Shown here: positions 1 through 6,660 of the stretch, piece after piece
How the letters are laid out: every line of letters begins with the position of its first letter
Position numbering within the stretch: the first letter of the stretch is position 1
NCBI GenBank assembly: GCA_964632795.1
Contig: CAZWEZ010000036.1
Coordinates: forward strand, 1-33,360
Origin: CAZWEZ01 sp964632795
Lineage (GTDB): Bacteria; Pseudomonadota; Alphaproteobacteria; Rhodospirillales; 2-02-FULL-58-16
Length of the DNA: 33,360 bases
Direction of reading: 5' to 3'
Notes under the pieces: model-generated
What the model saw: only the letters and a program-made list of their open reading frames with translations
Told to the model about the DNA's origin: nothing
Database searches by the model: none
Translations under genes and position numbers: made by a program

Positions 1-2
1 TC

Positions 3-263
3 GGCACCACCAGGGTGGAAGAGGACGCCATCGAGGTCTTCATCCGCGACACCGGCCCCGGCATCCCCGACGACATCCTCAAGCAGGTGTTCGATCCCTT
101 CTTCACGACCAAGGACGGCGGCCTCGGGATGGGCCTCGCCATCAGCCGCTCGATCGTCAACGCCCACCATGGCTGGCTGGAGATCACGTCCGAGGTCGGA
201 ACCGGCACCACCGTCCATTTCACCCTGCCGATCGCCGCGGGGGACACCCATGACGTTGCCTGA
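3..263 (+). CDS. Sensor histidine kinase, C-terminal ATPase domain (partial)
   Basis: This is the 3' end of a histidine kinase; the rest lies before the window. The visible part is the end of the HATPase_c domain: the G1 box (DTGPGIP), the F box (FDPFFTTK) and the G2 box (GLGMGLAIS), followed by the closing strands usual for this fold (sequence seen, family known). The reading frame is open to the window's left edge. It overlaps the downstream FixJ-type regulator by 14 bases, so the two are very likely translationally coupled and form a cognate two-component pair. The sensor domain is not visible, so the signal is unknown. The adjacent cytochrome and NrfD genes make a redox or respiratory-substrate signal plausible (inference). 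Confidence 0.93.
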   Translation, partial: GTTRVEEDAIEVFIRDTGPGIPDDILKQVFDPFFTTKDGGLGMGLAISRSIVNAHHGWLEITSEVGTGTTVHFTLPIAAGDTHDVA

Positions 264-876
264 ACCCACGGTCTTCGTGGTCGACGACGACCCGGCGGTG
301 TGCGATTCCCTCGGCTGGCTGATCTCCTCGGTCGGTCTGGCCGTCGAATCGTTCACCTCGGCGCGCGAGTTCCTGGAGGCGGCGCCCGCGGACCAGCCGG
401 GGTGCGTCATCGTCGATGTCCGCATGCCGGGGATGAGCGGGCTTCAGCTGCAGGAGGAACTGGCCCGGGACTTTCCCCATCTGGCGGTGATCATCGTCAC
501 CGCCCATGCCGACGTGCCGATGGCCGTGCGGGCCATGAAGGCCGGCGCCATCGACCTCGTCGAGAAGCCCTTCAACGACCAGCAACTGCTGGAACTGGTC
601 CACAAGGCGGTCGAGAAAAGCGCCCACACCATGCGCTTCGACGAAGGCCGGCGGGACATCCGGAACCGATACGACTCCCTGAGCCAACGCGAGCGCCAGG
701 TCCTCGAAGGGATCATGGCCGGCTACCCCAACAAGACGATCGCCGCCGATCTCGGCCTGAGCCAGAAAACCATCGAGATCCACCGCGCCAAAGTGATGGC
801 GAAAATGCACGCCAAGACGTTCGCCGAGCTGGTGGAAATGGTCACCAAATCAAGATTGACTAAGGAAAATCCCTAA
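250..876 (+). CDS. FixJ/TtrR-type response regulator (receiver plus LuxR helix-turn-helix)
   Basis: A 208-residue transcriptional regulator. The N-terminal receiver has the acidic pocket (VVDDD), the phosphoacceptor Asp near residue 56 (VDVRMPGMSG) and the conserved Lys in EKPF. A short linker leads to a C-terminal LuxR/FixJ helix-turn-helix that begins at LSQRERQVLEGI and includes NKTIAADLGLSQKTIEIHRAKV. The ATG at 250 overlaps the kinase's 3' end, which supports this start over longer in-frame options. Regulators of this subfamily (FixJ, TtrR, DctR) activate respiration or transport genes on phosphorylation. Its likely targets are the cytochrome genes downstream. Operator-like inverted repeats at 872-886 and 1345-1360 are candidates for its own binding sites (inference). 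Confidence 0.93.
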   Translation: MTLPEPTVFVVDDDPAVCDSLGWLISSVGLAVESFTSAREFLEAAPADQPGCVIVDVRMPGMSGLQLQEELARDFPHLAVIIVTAHADVPMAVRAMKAGAIDLVEKPFNDQQLLELVHKAVEKSAHTMRFDEGRRDIRNRYDSLSQRERQVLEGIMAGYPNKTIAADLGLSQKTIEIHRAKVMAKMHAKTFAELVEMVTKSRLTKENP

Positions 877-886
877 TTCGATTAGG
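872..886. promoter_or_regulatory. Inverted repeat CCTAAT-TCG-ATTAGG before the receiver-only regulator
   Basis: A perfect 6-bp inverted repeat with a 3-base spacer. It overlaps the stop codon of the FixJ-type regulator and lies about 50 bases before the next gene. It is preceded by GGAAAATCCC, which resembles the GGAAATCCC core seen in the two cytochrome promoter copies (1345-1360 and 3095-3110). A dimeric LuxR-type regulator could bind here; that is inference. Confidence 0.4.
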
Positions 887-935
887 AACAACGCCAATTA
901 CATTCGCCTTTCGAAACCCGTAGTGTCGAAGTCCC

Positions 936-1328
936 ATGGCGCACCTGGAACCGACCGTCTTTGTGGTCGATGACGACGCCGCGGTACGGGAATCCCTGAG
1001 TTGGCTGATCTCGGCGGTCAAATTTCCTGTCCGGGCGTTCCCTTCGGCGCACGAGTTCCTGGAAGCGGTGCCCCCCGGGCAACCTGGATGCGTCATCATC
1101 GACATCCGCATGCCGGGGATGGACGGGCTGGCGCTTCAACAGGAAGTCAGGGAACGCCACCCCGGCCTTTCGGTGATCGTCATCACCGGCCACGGCTCCG
1201 AGACCACCGCCGCCCGGGCCATGGAGGCCGGCGCCTTGGGCTACCTGGAAAAACCGATGGACGATATGGCGTTGTTGGCGCTGGTGCGCAAGGGCATCGC
1301 CAAGGCTTCGAACGGAACGAAGGGCTGA
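936..1328 (+). CDS. Receiver-only response regulator, paralogue of the FixJ-type regulator
   Basis: A 130-residue single-domain response regulator. It closely follows the receiver of the preceding gene (shared FVVDDD, REFLEA/HEFLEA-like, QPGCVI, RMPGM and EKP segments), including the phosphoacceptor Asp near residue 56 and the conserved Lys in LEKPMDD. It stops right after the receiver, with no DNA-binding domain. It probably arose by duplication of the neighbour and loss of the helix-turn-helix. It could act as a phosphate sink or as a competitor for the upstream kinase, in the manner of FixT-like or CheY-like modulators (inference). Its last 28 codons and 3' flank are duplicated at 2992-3208. 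The ATG at 936 aligns with the paralogue's start, though no strong ribosome site is visible. Confidence 0.88.
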   Translation: MAHLEPTVFVVDDDAAVRESLSWLISAVKFPVRAFPSAHEFLEAVPPGQPGCVIIDIRMPGMDGLALQQEVRERHPGLSVIVITGHGSETTAARAMEAGALGYLEKPMDDMALLALVRKGIAKASNGTKG

Positions 1329-1458
1329 AGCCAGCCCCCGAGATTACGGAAATCCCGTGACTTCATAGGGAAGTCCCCAATTTCCCGGCGATTCCGGAAC
1401 GCCGTATATTCTGCGGAAAGCAACATCATTTCCGCAGAGTAAACGGCGCTTCTCCCGT
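1243..1458 (+). repeat. 216-bp direct repeat, copy 1 (regulator 3' end plus cytochrome promoter)
   Basis: This segment recurs at 2993-3208 with the same length, no indels and 11 mismatches by hand count (about 95% identity). It covers the last codons of the receiver-only regulator and the non-coding region in front of the ethylbenzene-dehydrogenase-type cytochrome. That region includes an ACGG/CCGT imperfect palindrome at 1345-1360, a GGGAA/TTTCCC motif around 1368-1386, a -10-like TATATT at 1405-1410 without a good -35, and a hairpin at 1410-1438. A weak -35 fits an activator-dependent promoter (inference). Confidence 0.92.
1410..1438 (+). promoter_or_regulatory. Perfect 10-bp inverted repeat in the cytochrome leader
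   Basis: TCTGCGGAAA at 1410-1419 pairs perfectly with TTTCCGCAGA at 1429-1438 across a 9-base loop. It sits directly after the -10-like TATATT and about 60 bases before the start codon. It could be an operator or a stem at the 5' end of the message. In the second promoter copy (3160-3188) only the inner GCGGAAA/TTTCCGC part still pairs, so the two leaders may behave differently. Confidence 0.5.
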
Positions 1459-1501
1459 AGTGAGCAGTTTCACTTCAACAAGCAAGTTAAGGAGAACAGC
1501 C

Positions 1502-2830
1502 ATGATAACGCCAAGTAGGAATACGATGGCGGCGGCGGCTGTGATTGTGCTGGCGGCTGGTTTTTCGATACCCGCACATGCTGCACCGCCGACGGACTGG
1601 TCGAAAATTCCCACCAAGACGGTCACCCTCTTTTATCCCGGACAATCCACCTATCAGTGGCTGCGCACGCGCGAACACGAGGATAGGGCCGCCGAGAAGG
1701 TCAGTGACGGAGAATCCTGCACCTCCTGCCACAAGGGCGAGGAAGCCAAGATCGGCGACTTGACCGTGACCGGCAAGATACTGGAGCCGACGCCGATTCC
1801 CGGCAAGAACGGGTCCCTCAAGCTGACCACCCAGGCCGCCCATGACGGTGAATATCTATATCTCCGTTTCCAGTGGAAATCCAATATGAACCGCGAGGGC
1901 CGCATGCACAACATGATGCGCTTCGACGGCAAGGGGTGGAAATTCTACGGCAATCACCGCGTCAAGGAGGCGGTCGCCTCCGGCAAGGAGCCGCCCATCT
2001 ACGAGGATCGTCTCGCCATCATGATCGACGACGGCTCGGTTCCCGACTTCGCCAAGCATGGTTGCTGGGTCACCTGCCACGACAGCATGCGCCACATGCC
2101 CAACGCGCCGACATCCGACCAGGTCAAGGCGCATCCGCTTCTGGGCAAGAAAATGAAGAAGAAAGACATCCGCAAATACCTGGCCACCACGCGCACCGAC
2201 GAGAACGCCAGTTGGGACAAGACCAAGAGCCCGGAGGAGATCGCCAAGATCAAGGCCTCTGGCGGCTTCCTCGACCTGATGCAATGGCGCGTCCACCGCT
2301 CCAACCCGGTCGGCATGGCCGACGACGGATACGTCCTTGAGTACCGCATCTTCGACAAGGGCAAGAAGATGTTCTCGTGGAACGTCGACAAGAAGACGAT
2401 GACCCCGAAGTACATGTTCGATGAGAGCAAGGTCGGCTTCAAGGCGTTGCGGGAGGAGGATTTCACCGATCCCGCCAAACCGACGGCCATTGTCAAGGAG
2501 GCCAACGGGGTGCCGTACGACGCCAACGCCGGCTTCGAGCCAGGCGACATCCTTCCCGGCCGCCTGCTGACCGCCCGGACCGAGGGCTCGGCCGGCGATA
2601 ACGATTCGGCCAAGGGAACCTGGAAGGACGGCGTCTACACCCTGGTCTTCCGGCGCAAGCTCGACACCGGCCATCCCGAGGACGACAAGATCATGAAGGT
2701 CGGCGGCAAATACACGATCGGCATTGCCGTGCATGACGACAACGTCACGACCCGGTTTCATCAGGTCTCCTTCCCGCTCACCCTGGGAATCGGGGTCAAG
2801 GCGGATATCGAAGCCATCGCGTTGAACTAG
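1502..2830 (+). CDS. Secreted ethylbenzene-dehydrogenase-type (EB_dh) heme protein with c-type heme site
   Basis: A 442-residue periplasmic cytochrome. The ATG at 1502 follows a good ribosome site (AAGGAG, 8 bases upstream), and a signal peptide ends near AHA at residue 27. A c-type heme motif CTSCH lies at residues 73-77. A second, CxxxCH motif (CWVTCH, residues 188-193) is in the position usual for EB_dh-domain proteins. The C-terminal part (VHDD, then HQVSFPLTLGIG) matches the heme-binding fold of the gamma subunits of ethylbenzene dehydrogenase and dimethylsulfide dehydrogenase. Those normally pair with a molybdopterin catalytic subunit, which is absent here. The protein probably exchanges electrons with the diheme cytochromes encoded next to it (inference). 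The physiological substrate or acceptor is unknown. Confidence 0.85.
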   Translation: MITPSRNTMAAAAVIVLAAGFSIPAHAAPPTDWSKIPTKTVTLFYPGQSTYQWLRTREHEDRAAEKVSDGESCTSCHKGEEAKIGDLTVTGKILEPTPIPGKNGSLKLTTQAAHDGEYLYLRFQWKSNMNREGRMHNMMRFDGKGWKFYGNHRVKEAVASGKEPPIYEDRLAIMIDDGSVPDFAKHGCWVTCHDSMRHMPNAPTSDQVKAHPLLGKKMKKKDIRKYLATTRTDENASWDKTKSPEEIAKIKASGGFLDLMQWRVHRSNPVGMADDGYVLEYRIFDKGKKMFSWNVDKKTMTPKYMFDESKVGFKALREEDFTDPAKPTAIVKEANGVPYDANAGFEPGDILPGRLLTARTEGSAGDNDSAKGTWKDGVYTLVFRRKLDTGHPEDDKIMKVGGKYTIGIAVHDDNVTTRFHQVSFPLTLGIGVKADIEAIALN

Positions 2831-2832
2831 CA

Positions 2833-2907
2833 TTAAACCTTGGCCACCATGCGCCGCTTCTTGTTCCAACTCTTGGCCTAGTAGCTGAAGCTGGCATAGT
2901 CCCGGTA
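2833..2907 (-). pseudogene. Remnant of an IS1380-type transposase
   Basis: Read leftward, this stretch encodes a peptide containing YRDYASFSY, then a TAG stop codon, then AKSWNKKRRMVAKV and a TAA. This resembles the conserved segment of IS1380-family transposases in which an aromatic-rich strand is followed by SW..-RR-A-KVEW. Only about 25 codons remain, with an internal stop, so it is a scar and not a gene. It lies between the two copies of the 216-bp repeat, so an insertion element may have taken part in that duplication. The family call comes from memory of the motif and is tentative. Confidence 0.4.
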
Positions 2908-2991
2908 AAGTTCATGGCCTCCTCGGTGGAGTCGAGGAGGAGGGCGGTGGCTCGGGCCGTATCGGCATCGCTCCGTTTCCCCTCCCCGGGC

Positions 2992-3078
2992 AACCTGGAA
3001 AAACCGATGGACGACAGGGCGTTGTTGGAGTTGGTGCGCAAGGGCATCGCCAAGGCTTCGAACGGAACGAAGGGGTGA
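2992..3078 (+). pseudogene. Duplicated C-terminal fragment of the receiver-only regulator
   Basis: This fragment encodes a copy of the last 28 residues of the regulator at 936-1328 (LEKPMDD to SNGTKG) and keeps the same TGA stop. It has no start codon or phosphorylation site of its own, so it is not functional as protein. The 15 bases before it (CCCCGGGCAACCTGG) also match an upstream part of the intact gene around 1074-1088. The fragment may therefore derive from a copy with an internal deletion between two ACCTGG sites. Confidence 0.75.
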
Positions 3079-3208
3079 AGCCGGCCCCCGAGATTACGGA
3101 AATCCCGTGACTTAATAGGGAAGTCCCCAATTTCCCGGCGATTCCGGAACGCCGTATATTCAGCGGAAAGCAACATCATTTCCGCGGGGTAAACGGCGTT
3201 TCTCCCGT
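2993..3208 (+). repeat. 216-bp direct repeat, copy 2 (promoter region of the diheme cytochrome)
   Basis: Second copy of the segment at 1243-1458, about 95% identical without indels. It places the same palindrome (3095-3110), GGGAA/TTTCCC motif and TATATT (3155-3160) in front of the diheme cytochrome gene at 3253. Most mismatches fall in the vestigial coding part and in the hairpin arms, while the palindrome and surroundings are unchanged. This suggests that the regulatory part is what has been kept (inference). Confidence 0.92.
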
Positions 3209-3252
3209 GGGTTCAAGGGTTGGGGATCGTAAATAAGCTGGAGGAAGGTAAG

Positions 3253-3987
3253 ATGCGCAGCGAACAGATCAAACGGATATCCAGACTCATCATCGGCGGC
3301 TTCGCGGCCTGTGCGTTCGTCGCCGCGACGCTTTCGGTGGCCTCCGCGGAAATGGACTCTTCCATCGCCCGGGGCGGGAAGCTGTACGACAAGTGGTTCA
3401 AGGTCATCGGCGCCGACACGCCGCAGGAAACCCACCCGGCCTGGCCGGAGTCGAACACCAAGAAGAGCGGCAACGTCACACACCGCTGCAAGTCCTGCCA
3501 CGGCTGGGACAATTTGGGCAAGGACGGCGCCTACGCCTCCGGTTCCTACAAGACCGGGATTGTTGGCGTTCGGGCTTTGGCCGGCGCCGATACGGCCAAG
3601 ATCATTGCGATCATGAAGGACAATACCCACGGCTTCGACGGCAAGATGCGGGACGAGGACTTCATGGACCTGGCCAATTTCATCAGCAAGGGCCAGGTCG
3701 ACATGGACAAGTACATCGACCGCTCGTCCAAGAAGCCCAAGGGCGGCGATGTGGACAAGGGCGCCGCCTACTTCAACACCATCTGCGTCGGTTGCCATCG
3801 CAAGGACGGCACCTACCCCAAGGACATGGACAAGCCCCTCGGCAAACAGATGGGCAATCCCTGGGAAGTCATGCACAAGATCATGAATGGGAACCCGGCC
3901 GAGAAGATGCCGGCGCTGCGGGCGCTGGACAGGCAGGTCGTCGTCGACATCATGGCCCACCTCCAGACCTTGCCGAAGGAAAAGTAA
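3253..3987 (+). CDS. Periplasmic diheme c-type cytochrome (first paralogue)
   Basis: A 244-residue secreted protein with two c-type heme sites: CKSCH at residues 79-83 and CVGCH at 178-182. This is consistent with two cytochrome c domains. The N-terminus (basic start, hydrophobic stretch, then ASA near residue 30) is a Sec signal peptide. The ATG at 3253 is chosen because a strong GGAGGAAGG ribosome site precedes it. The protein is clearly paralogous to the one at 6661: both share ARGG.LYD.W, THPA.P, CHGWD, GAY..GS and DMD.YIDR. It most likely shuttles electrons between the membrane complex encoded downstream and a periplasmic partner such as the EB_dh protein (inference). It has its own copy of the duplicated promoter region. 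Confidence 0.88.
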   Translation: MRSEQIKRISRLIIGGFAACAFVAATLSVASAEMDSSIARGGKLYDKWFKVIGADTPQETHPAWPESNTKKSGNVTHRCKSCHGWDNLGKDGAYASGSYKTGIVGVRALAGADTAKIIAIMKDNTHGFDGKMRDEDFMDLANFISKGQVDMDKYIDRSSKKPKGGDVDKGAAYFNTICVGCHRKDGTYPKDMDKPLGKQMGNPWEVMHKIMNGNPAEKMPALRALDRQVVVDIMAHLQTLPKEK

Positions 3988-3995
3988 ATTCCGTT

Positions 3996-4037
3996 ACGGG
4001 TTCCCATCCCCCTCCCGCGGGGGGGATGGGAACCCGT
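3996..4037 (+). promoter_or_regulatory. Long perfect hairpin between cytochrome genes
   Basis: A 17-bp perfect inverted repeat (arms 3996-4012 and 4021-4037, 8-base loop) starts 8 bases after the diheme cytochrome stop codon. There is no T-run after it, so it is not a classical intrinsic terminator. In an operon this position fits an RNA-stabilising or partial-termination stem that would set the level of the upstream cytochrome against the downstream membrane subunits. It could also be a mobile palindromic element. Confidence 0.7.
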
Positions 4038-4126
4038 TCACCGTCGATATTTCCACCATGGTCAAGCGGTGGAACCGGTGGTCTTGCCCTGTTCCTCGCA
4101 ATCACTGAACTCGCGAGATTCCGACC

Positions 4127-4600
4127 GTGGCCGAACTGACATCGAAGTCCCATCTCAAGCGGCTGGGCGTTCTGCTGGTCGCCGGGCTCATCGGGTTCCT
4201 GGTCATCAAGAGCATGGCCAAGCCTTCGAGCTGGAACGACGAAGGTTGGTTTCGGGAAGACGTCCTCGGCGAGTTGGAGCGCCAGCCCATCGTCTACGGC
4301 GGCAATGAGTCCTGCCGCACCTGTCACAAGGATGCCAACAAAGAACTGCGGAAGCGCAGGCACAGGGGGTTGTCGTGCGAGTCCTGTCACGGGGCCTTGG
4401 CCGACCACGTCAAGGACGACAAGAAGTTCGCCGACGCCAAGGTCGATAAGTCCCGCTGGCAGTGCGAGAACTGCCACATGTGGCGTATCAACAGACCGAA
4501 ACGTTACCCCCAGTTCACCCTGGAAGTGGAAAAGCACAAGTGGATCAAGGAAGGCAAGGTCTGCCTGAAATGCCACGGCGCCCATGATCCGACGCCATAA
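4127..4600 (+). CDS. Membrane-anchored tetraheme c-type cytochrome
   Basis: A 157-residue protein with one N-terminal membrane segment (about residues 11-28) and four CxxCH motifs: C63-H67, C84-H88, C113-H117 and C146-H150. The size and layout resemble small NapC/NrfH-like or NrfB-like tetraheme electron carriers. Assignment to one family is not safe from sequence alone. The GTG at 4127 is taken as start because the next Met would delete the membrane anchor; the ribosome site is weak. It is encoded just before the iron-sulfur and NrfD subunits. It is therefore the best candidate to take electrons from, or give electrons to, that complex on the periplasmic side (inference). Expression may be set against the upstream cytochrome by the hairpin at 3996-4037. 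Confidence 0.88.
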   Translation: MAELTSKSHLKRLGVLLVAGLIGFLVIKSMAKPSSWNDEGWFREDVLGELERQPIVYGGNESCRTCHKDANKELRKRRHRGLSCESCHGALADHVKDDKKFADAKVDKSRWQCENCHMWRINRPKRYPQFTLEVEKHKWIKEGKVCLKCHGAHDPTP

Positions 4601-4619
4601 GGGAAACGAGGCTCGAGCA

Positions 4620-5378
4620 ATGGAAAAGGCGGCCGCCAACTCCCGGAGAGAGTTCCTGGAACACCTTTTGTCGGGTGCGGCCACCGCCACCGTCCTGATG
4701 GTTTTCGGGCCGGAGGTGTCCGCCAAGCACACCTATGGCCACTCCAAAACCAAGCACGAGTACGCCTACGTGATCGACGTCAAAAATTGCATCGGCTGCG
4801 GCAACTGCGTGCGCGCCTGCAAGCGGGAAAACGCCGTCCCGGCGAGGGTCTTCAGGACCTGGGTGGAACGCTATGTCGTCACCCATGAGGGCGTTTACAT
4901 CGATTCCCCCGATGGCGCCCTCATGGGGTTCGAGGCGGTCAACGCGGAATTCCGGGCCGACGCCAGGCGCTCACACACCGTTCCGAAAATGTGCAACCAC
5001 TGCGGCAACCCGCCCTGCGTGCAGGTATGTCCCGTGGGGGCCACCTTCAGAACCCCCGGAGGTTTCGTCCTGGTTGATCCCGAACATTGCATAGGCTGTG
5101 GCTACTGCGTTCAGGCCTGCCCCTACGGGGCCCGGTTCATCAATCCGGACAAAAAGATAGCCGATAAATGTACCTGGTGTTACCACCGGGTGAAAAACGG
5201 CAAGCTGCCCGCCTGTGTCATCGTCTGTCCCTACAAGGCCCGGTTTTTCGGCGATTTGAAGGATCCCGAGAGCACGGTGACCAAGTTTTTCGACAAAGAT
5301 AAATGGATGGTCCTGAGGCCGGAGATGAACACCGAGCCCTACTGCTTCTACCTTGGACTGCCGAGGGAGGTGAAGTGA
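4620..5378 (+). CDS. Tat-exported four-cluster ferredoxin subunit (NrfC/TtrB/DmsB type)
   Basis: A 252-residue iron-sulfur protein with sixteen cysteines in four 4Fe-4S motifs: CIGCGNCVRAC, CNHCGNPPCVQVC, CIGCGYCVQAC, and CTWC with a distal CVIVC. The order is that of NrfC, DmsB and PsrB. The N-terminus carries a twin-arginine motif (SRREFL) followed by a hydrophobic stretch, so it should be exported folded to the periplasm, as NrfC and TtrB are. The ATG at 4620 is preferred; an earlier in-frame ATG at 4584 lies inside the upstream gene. Its stop codon overlaps the NrfD start (TGATG), so the two are translationally coupled. It should relay electrons between the NrfD subunit and the heme proteins. 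Confidence 0.93.
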   Translation: MEKAAANSRREFLEHLLSGAATATVLMVFGPEVSAKHTYGHSKTKHEYAYVIDVKNCIGCGNCVRACKRENAVPARVFRTWVERYVVTHEGVYIDSPDGALMGFEAVNAEFRADARRSHTVPKMCNHCGNPPCVQVCPVGATFRTPGGFVLVDPEHCIGCGYCVQACPYGARFINPDKKIADKCTWCYHRVKNGKLPACVIVCPYKARFFGDLKDPESTVTKFFDKDKWMVLRPEMNTEPYCFYLGLPREVK

Positions 5379-6568
5379 TGCAGCCGCCCAATGACGCCCT
5401 GGTCAATTTCGTCTTCCCCAACAATCAGGTGGTGTGGTGGGAGTTGATGATCGTCATCTATCCCTTCATTACCGGGCTCATTGCCGGCGCCTTCGTCGTC
5501 TCCGCCCTGTCTCATGTGTTGAAGATCAAGGAATTCAAGCCGATCGGCAATTTCGCCCTGATCACCGCCTTCTGCTTCGGACTGTTCGCCGGGACCCCGT
5601 TGCTGGTCCACCTGGGCCAGCCCCAGAGGGCCTTCGAGATCTACTTCACGCCCCATCTGACGTCGCCGATGAGCATCTTCGGGTATGTCTATGGCGGTTA
5701 CATGATCCTGCTGACGATCGAAGTGTGGTTGATCTATCGCCCGTTCTTCATCCTCCAGGCCAATCAATGCGGAGGCCTCATGGGCGTCATCTGGAATGTG
5801 CTGACGCTCGGCGTGAGAACCTACCATCCGGGTTCGGCCGAGGTGGATCGCAAGATGATCGTCTTTCTGTCCGGAATCGGCATCCCCTGGGCCTTCCTGC
5901 TGCACGGATACGTTGGCTTCGTCTTCGGCTCGGTGAAGGCCATCTCGTGGTGGGCGACGGCGCTCCAGCCGATCATTTTCCTGTCCTCGGCCATCGTCAG
6001 CGGCATGGCCATGCTGCTCGTCATGTACACCTTTATCAAATGGCGGAGCCGGGCGCCCTACGACTACGCCATGATCAAAATGTTCGCCGCCATTCTGTGG
6101 GCCGTCTTCTTGTTGGACTGGGCCCTGGAAGTCCTCGAATTGGTCCATGTCTCCTTCCAGCAGGGCCACGAGTGGCGCGACATCAAGCCGCTTCTTCTCG
6201 GCCCGTTGTTCGAATCCTACGTCATCGCCCAGATAATGGTCCTGTCCTTCGTCCCCATCATCCTGTTGGGGGTGGCGGTGCTGGTGAAATTGCCCGACAA
6301 GGTCATGCTATGGCTGTCCAGCCTGGGCGCTTTCCTTCTGGTTTTGCAGGTCCTCGTCATGCGCTTCAACGTGGTGGTCGGCGGCCAGCTCATTTCCAAA
6401 TCCAGCCGGGGTTTCGTGGACTTCCAATGGCATTTCTTTGGCAAGGAGGGAATCTTGACCGCTGCCGTGCTCCTTGCGGCTCCGTTCGTCGTCTATTATG
6501 TCATCAGCCGGTTCATCCCCATCTTCGACGAGCCGGCCGACCATGCGGAGTCGGGTGATCCTGCATGA
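5378..6568 (+). CDS. NrfD/PsrC-family integral membrane quinone-interacting subunit
   Basis: A 396-residue polytopic membrane protein with about eight to nine hydrophobic segments from start to end, matching the NrfD/PsrC/TtrC family (about 300-400 residues). Members bind menaquinone or ubiquinone on the periplasmic side and pair with a four-cluster ferredoxin, here the upstream gene. The start overlaps the upstream stop by one base and follows GGGAGGTG. Together with the ferredoxin and tetraheme cytochrome it should form a quinol oxidising or quinone reducing complex in the inner membrane. The direction of electron flow cannot be read from sequence. Absence of a molybdopterin partner in the operon means the terminal partner must be the heme proteins or a subunit encoded elsewhere (inference). 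Confidence 0.9.
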   Translation: MQPPNDALVNFVFPNNQVVWWELMIVIYPFITGLIAGAFVVSALSHVLKIKEFKPIGNFALITAFCFGLFAGTPLLVHLGQPQRAFEIYFTPHLTSPMSIFGYVYGGYMILLTIEVWLIYRPFFILQANQCGGLMGVIWNVLTLGVRTYHPGSAEVDRKMIVFLSGIGIPWAFLLHGYVGFVFGSVKAISWWATALQPIIFLSSAIVSGMAMLLVMYTFIKWRSRAPYDYAMIKMFAAILWAVFLLDWALEVLELVHVSFQQGHEWRDIKPLLLGPLFESYVIAQIMVLSFVPIILLGVAVLVKLPDKVMLWLSSLGAFLLVLQVLVMRFNVVVGGQLISKSSRGFVDFQWHFFGKEGILTAAVLLAAPFVVYYVISRFIPIFDEPADHAESGDPA

Positions 6569-6660
6569 CCTGGAATGATCATCGCTGGCTTGCAACGCAC
6601 GCAGCTATTTTTCTTTCGTTTGACGCTCGGTCGACGAACCGCGCGTTCAGGAGGTGGAAC

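Noticed and set aside
220..810. Long open frames on the strand opposite to the response regulator and many other genes
   Set aside because: In GC-rich DNA the opposite frames stay open by chance; these lack ribosome sites, recognisable domains and plausible composition.
4620..6568. Tetrathionate reductase TtrBC
   Set aside because: The kinase, FixJ-type regulator, ferredoxin and NrfD recall the ttr locus, but the catalytic TtrA is absent and the multiheme cytochromes are not part of that system.
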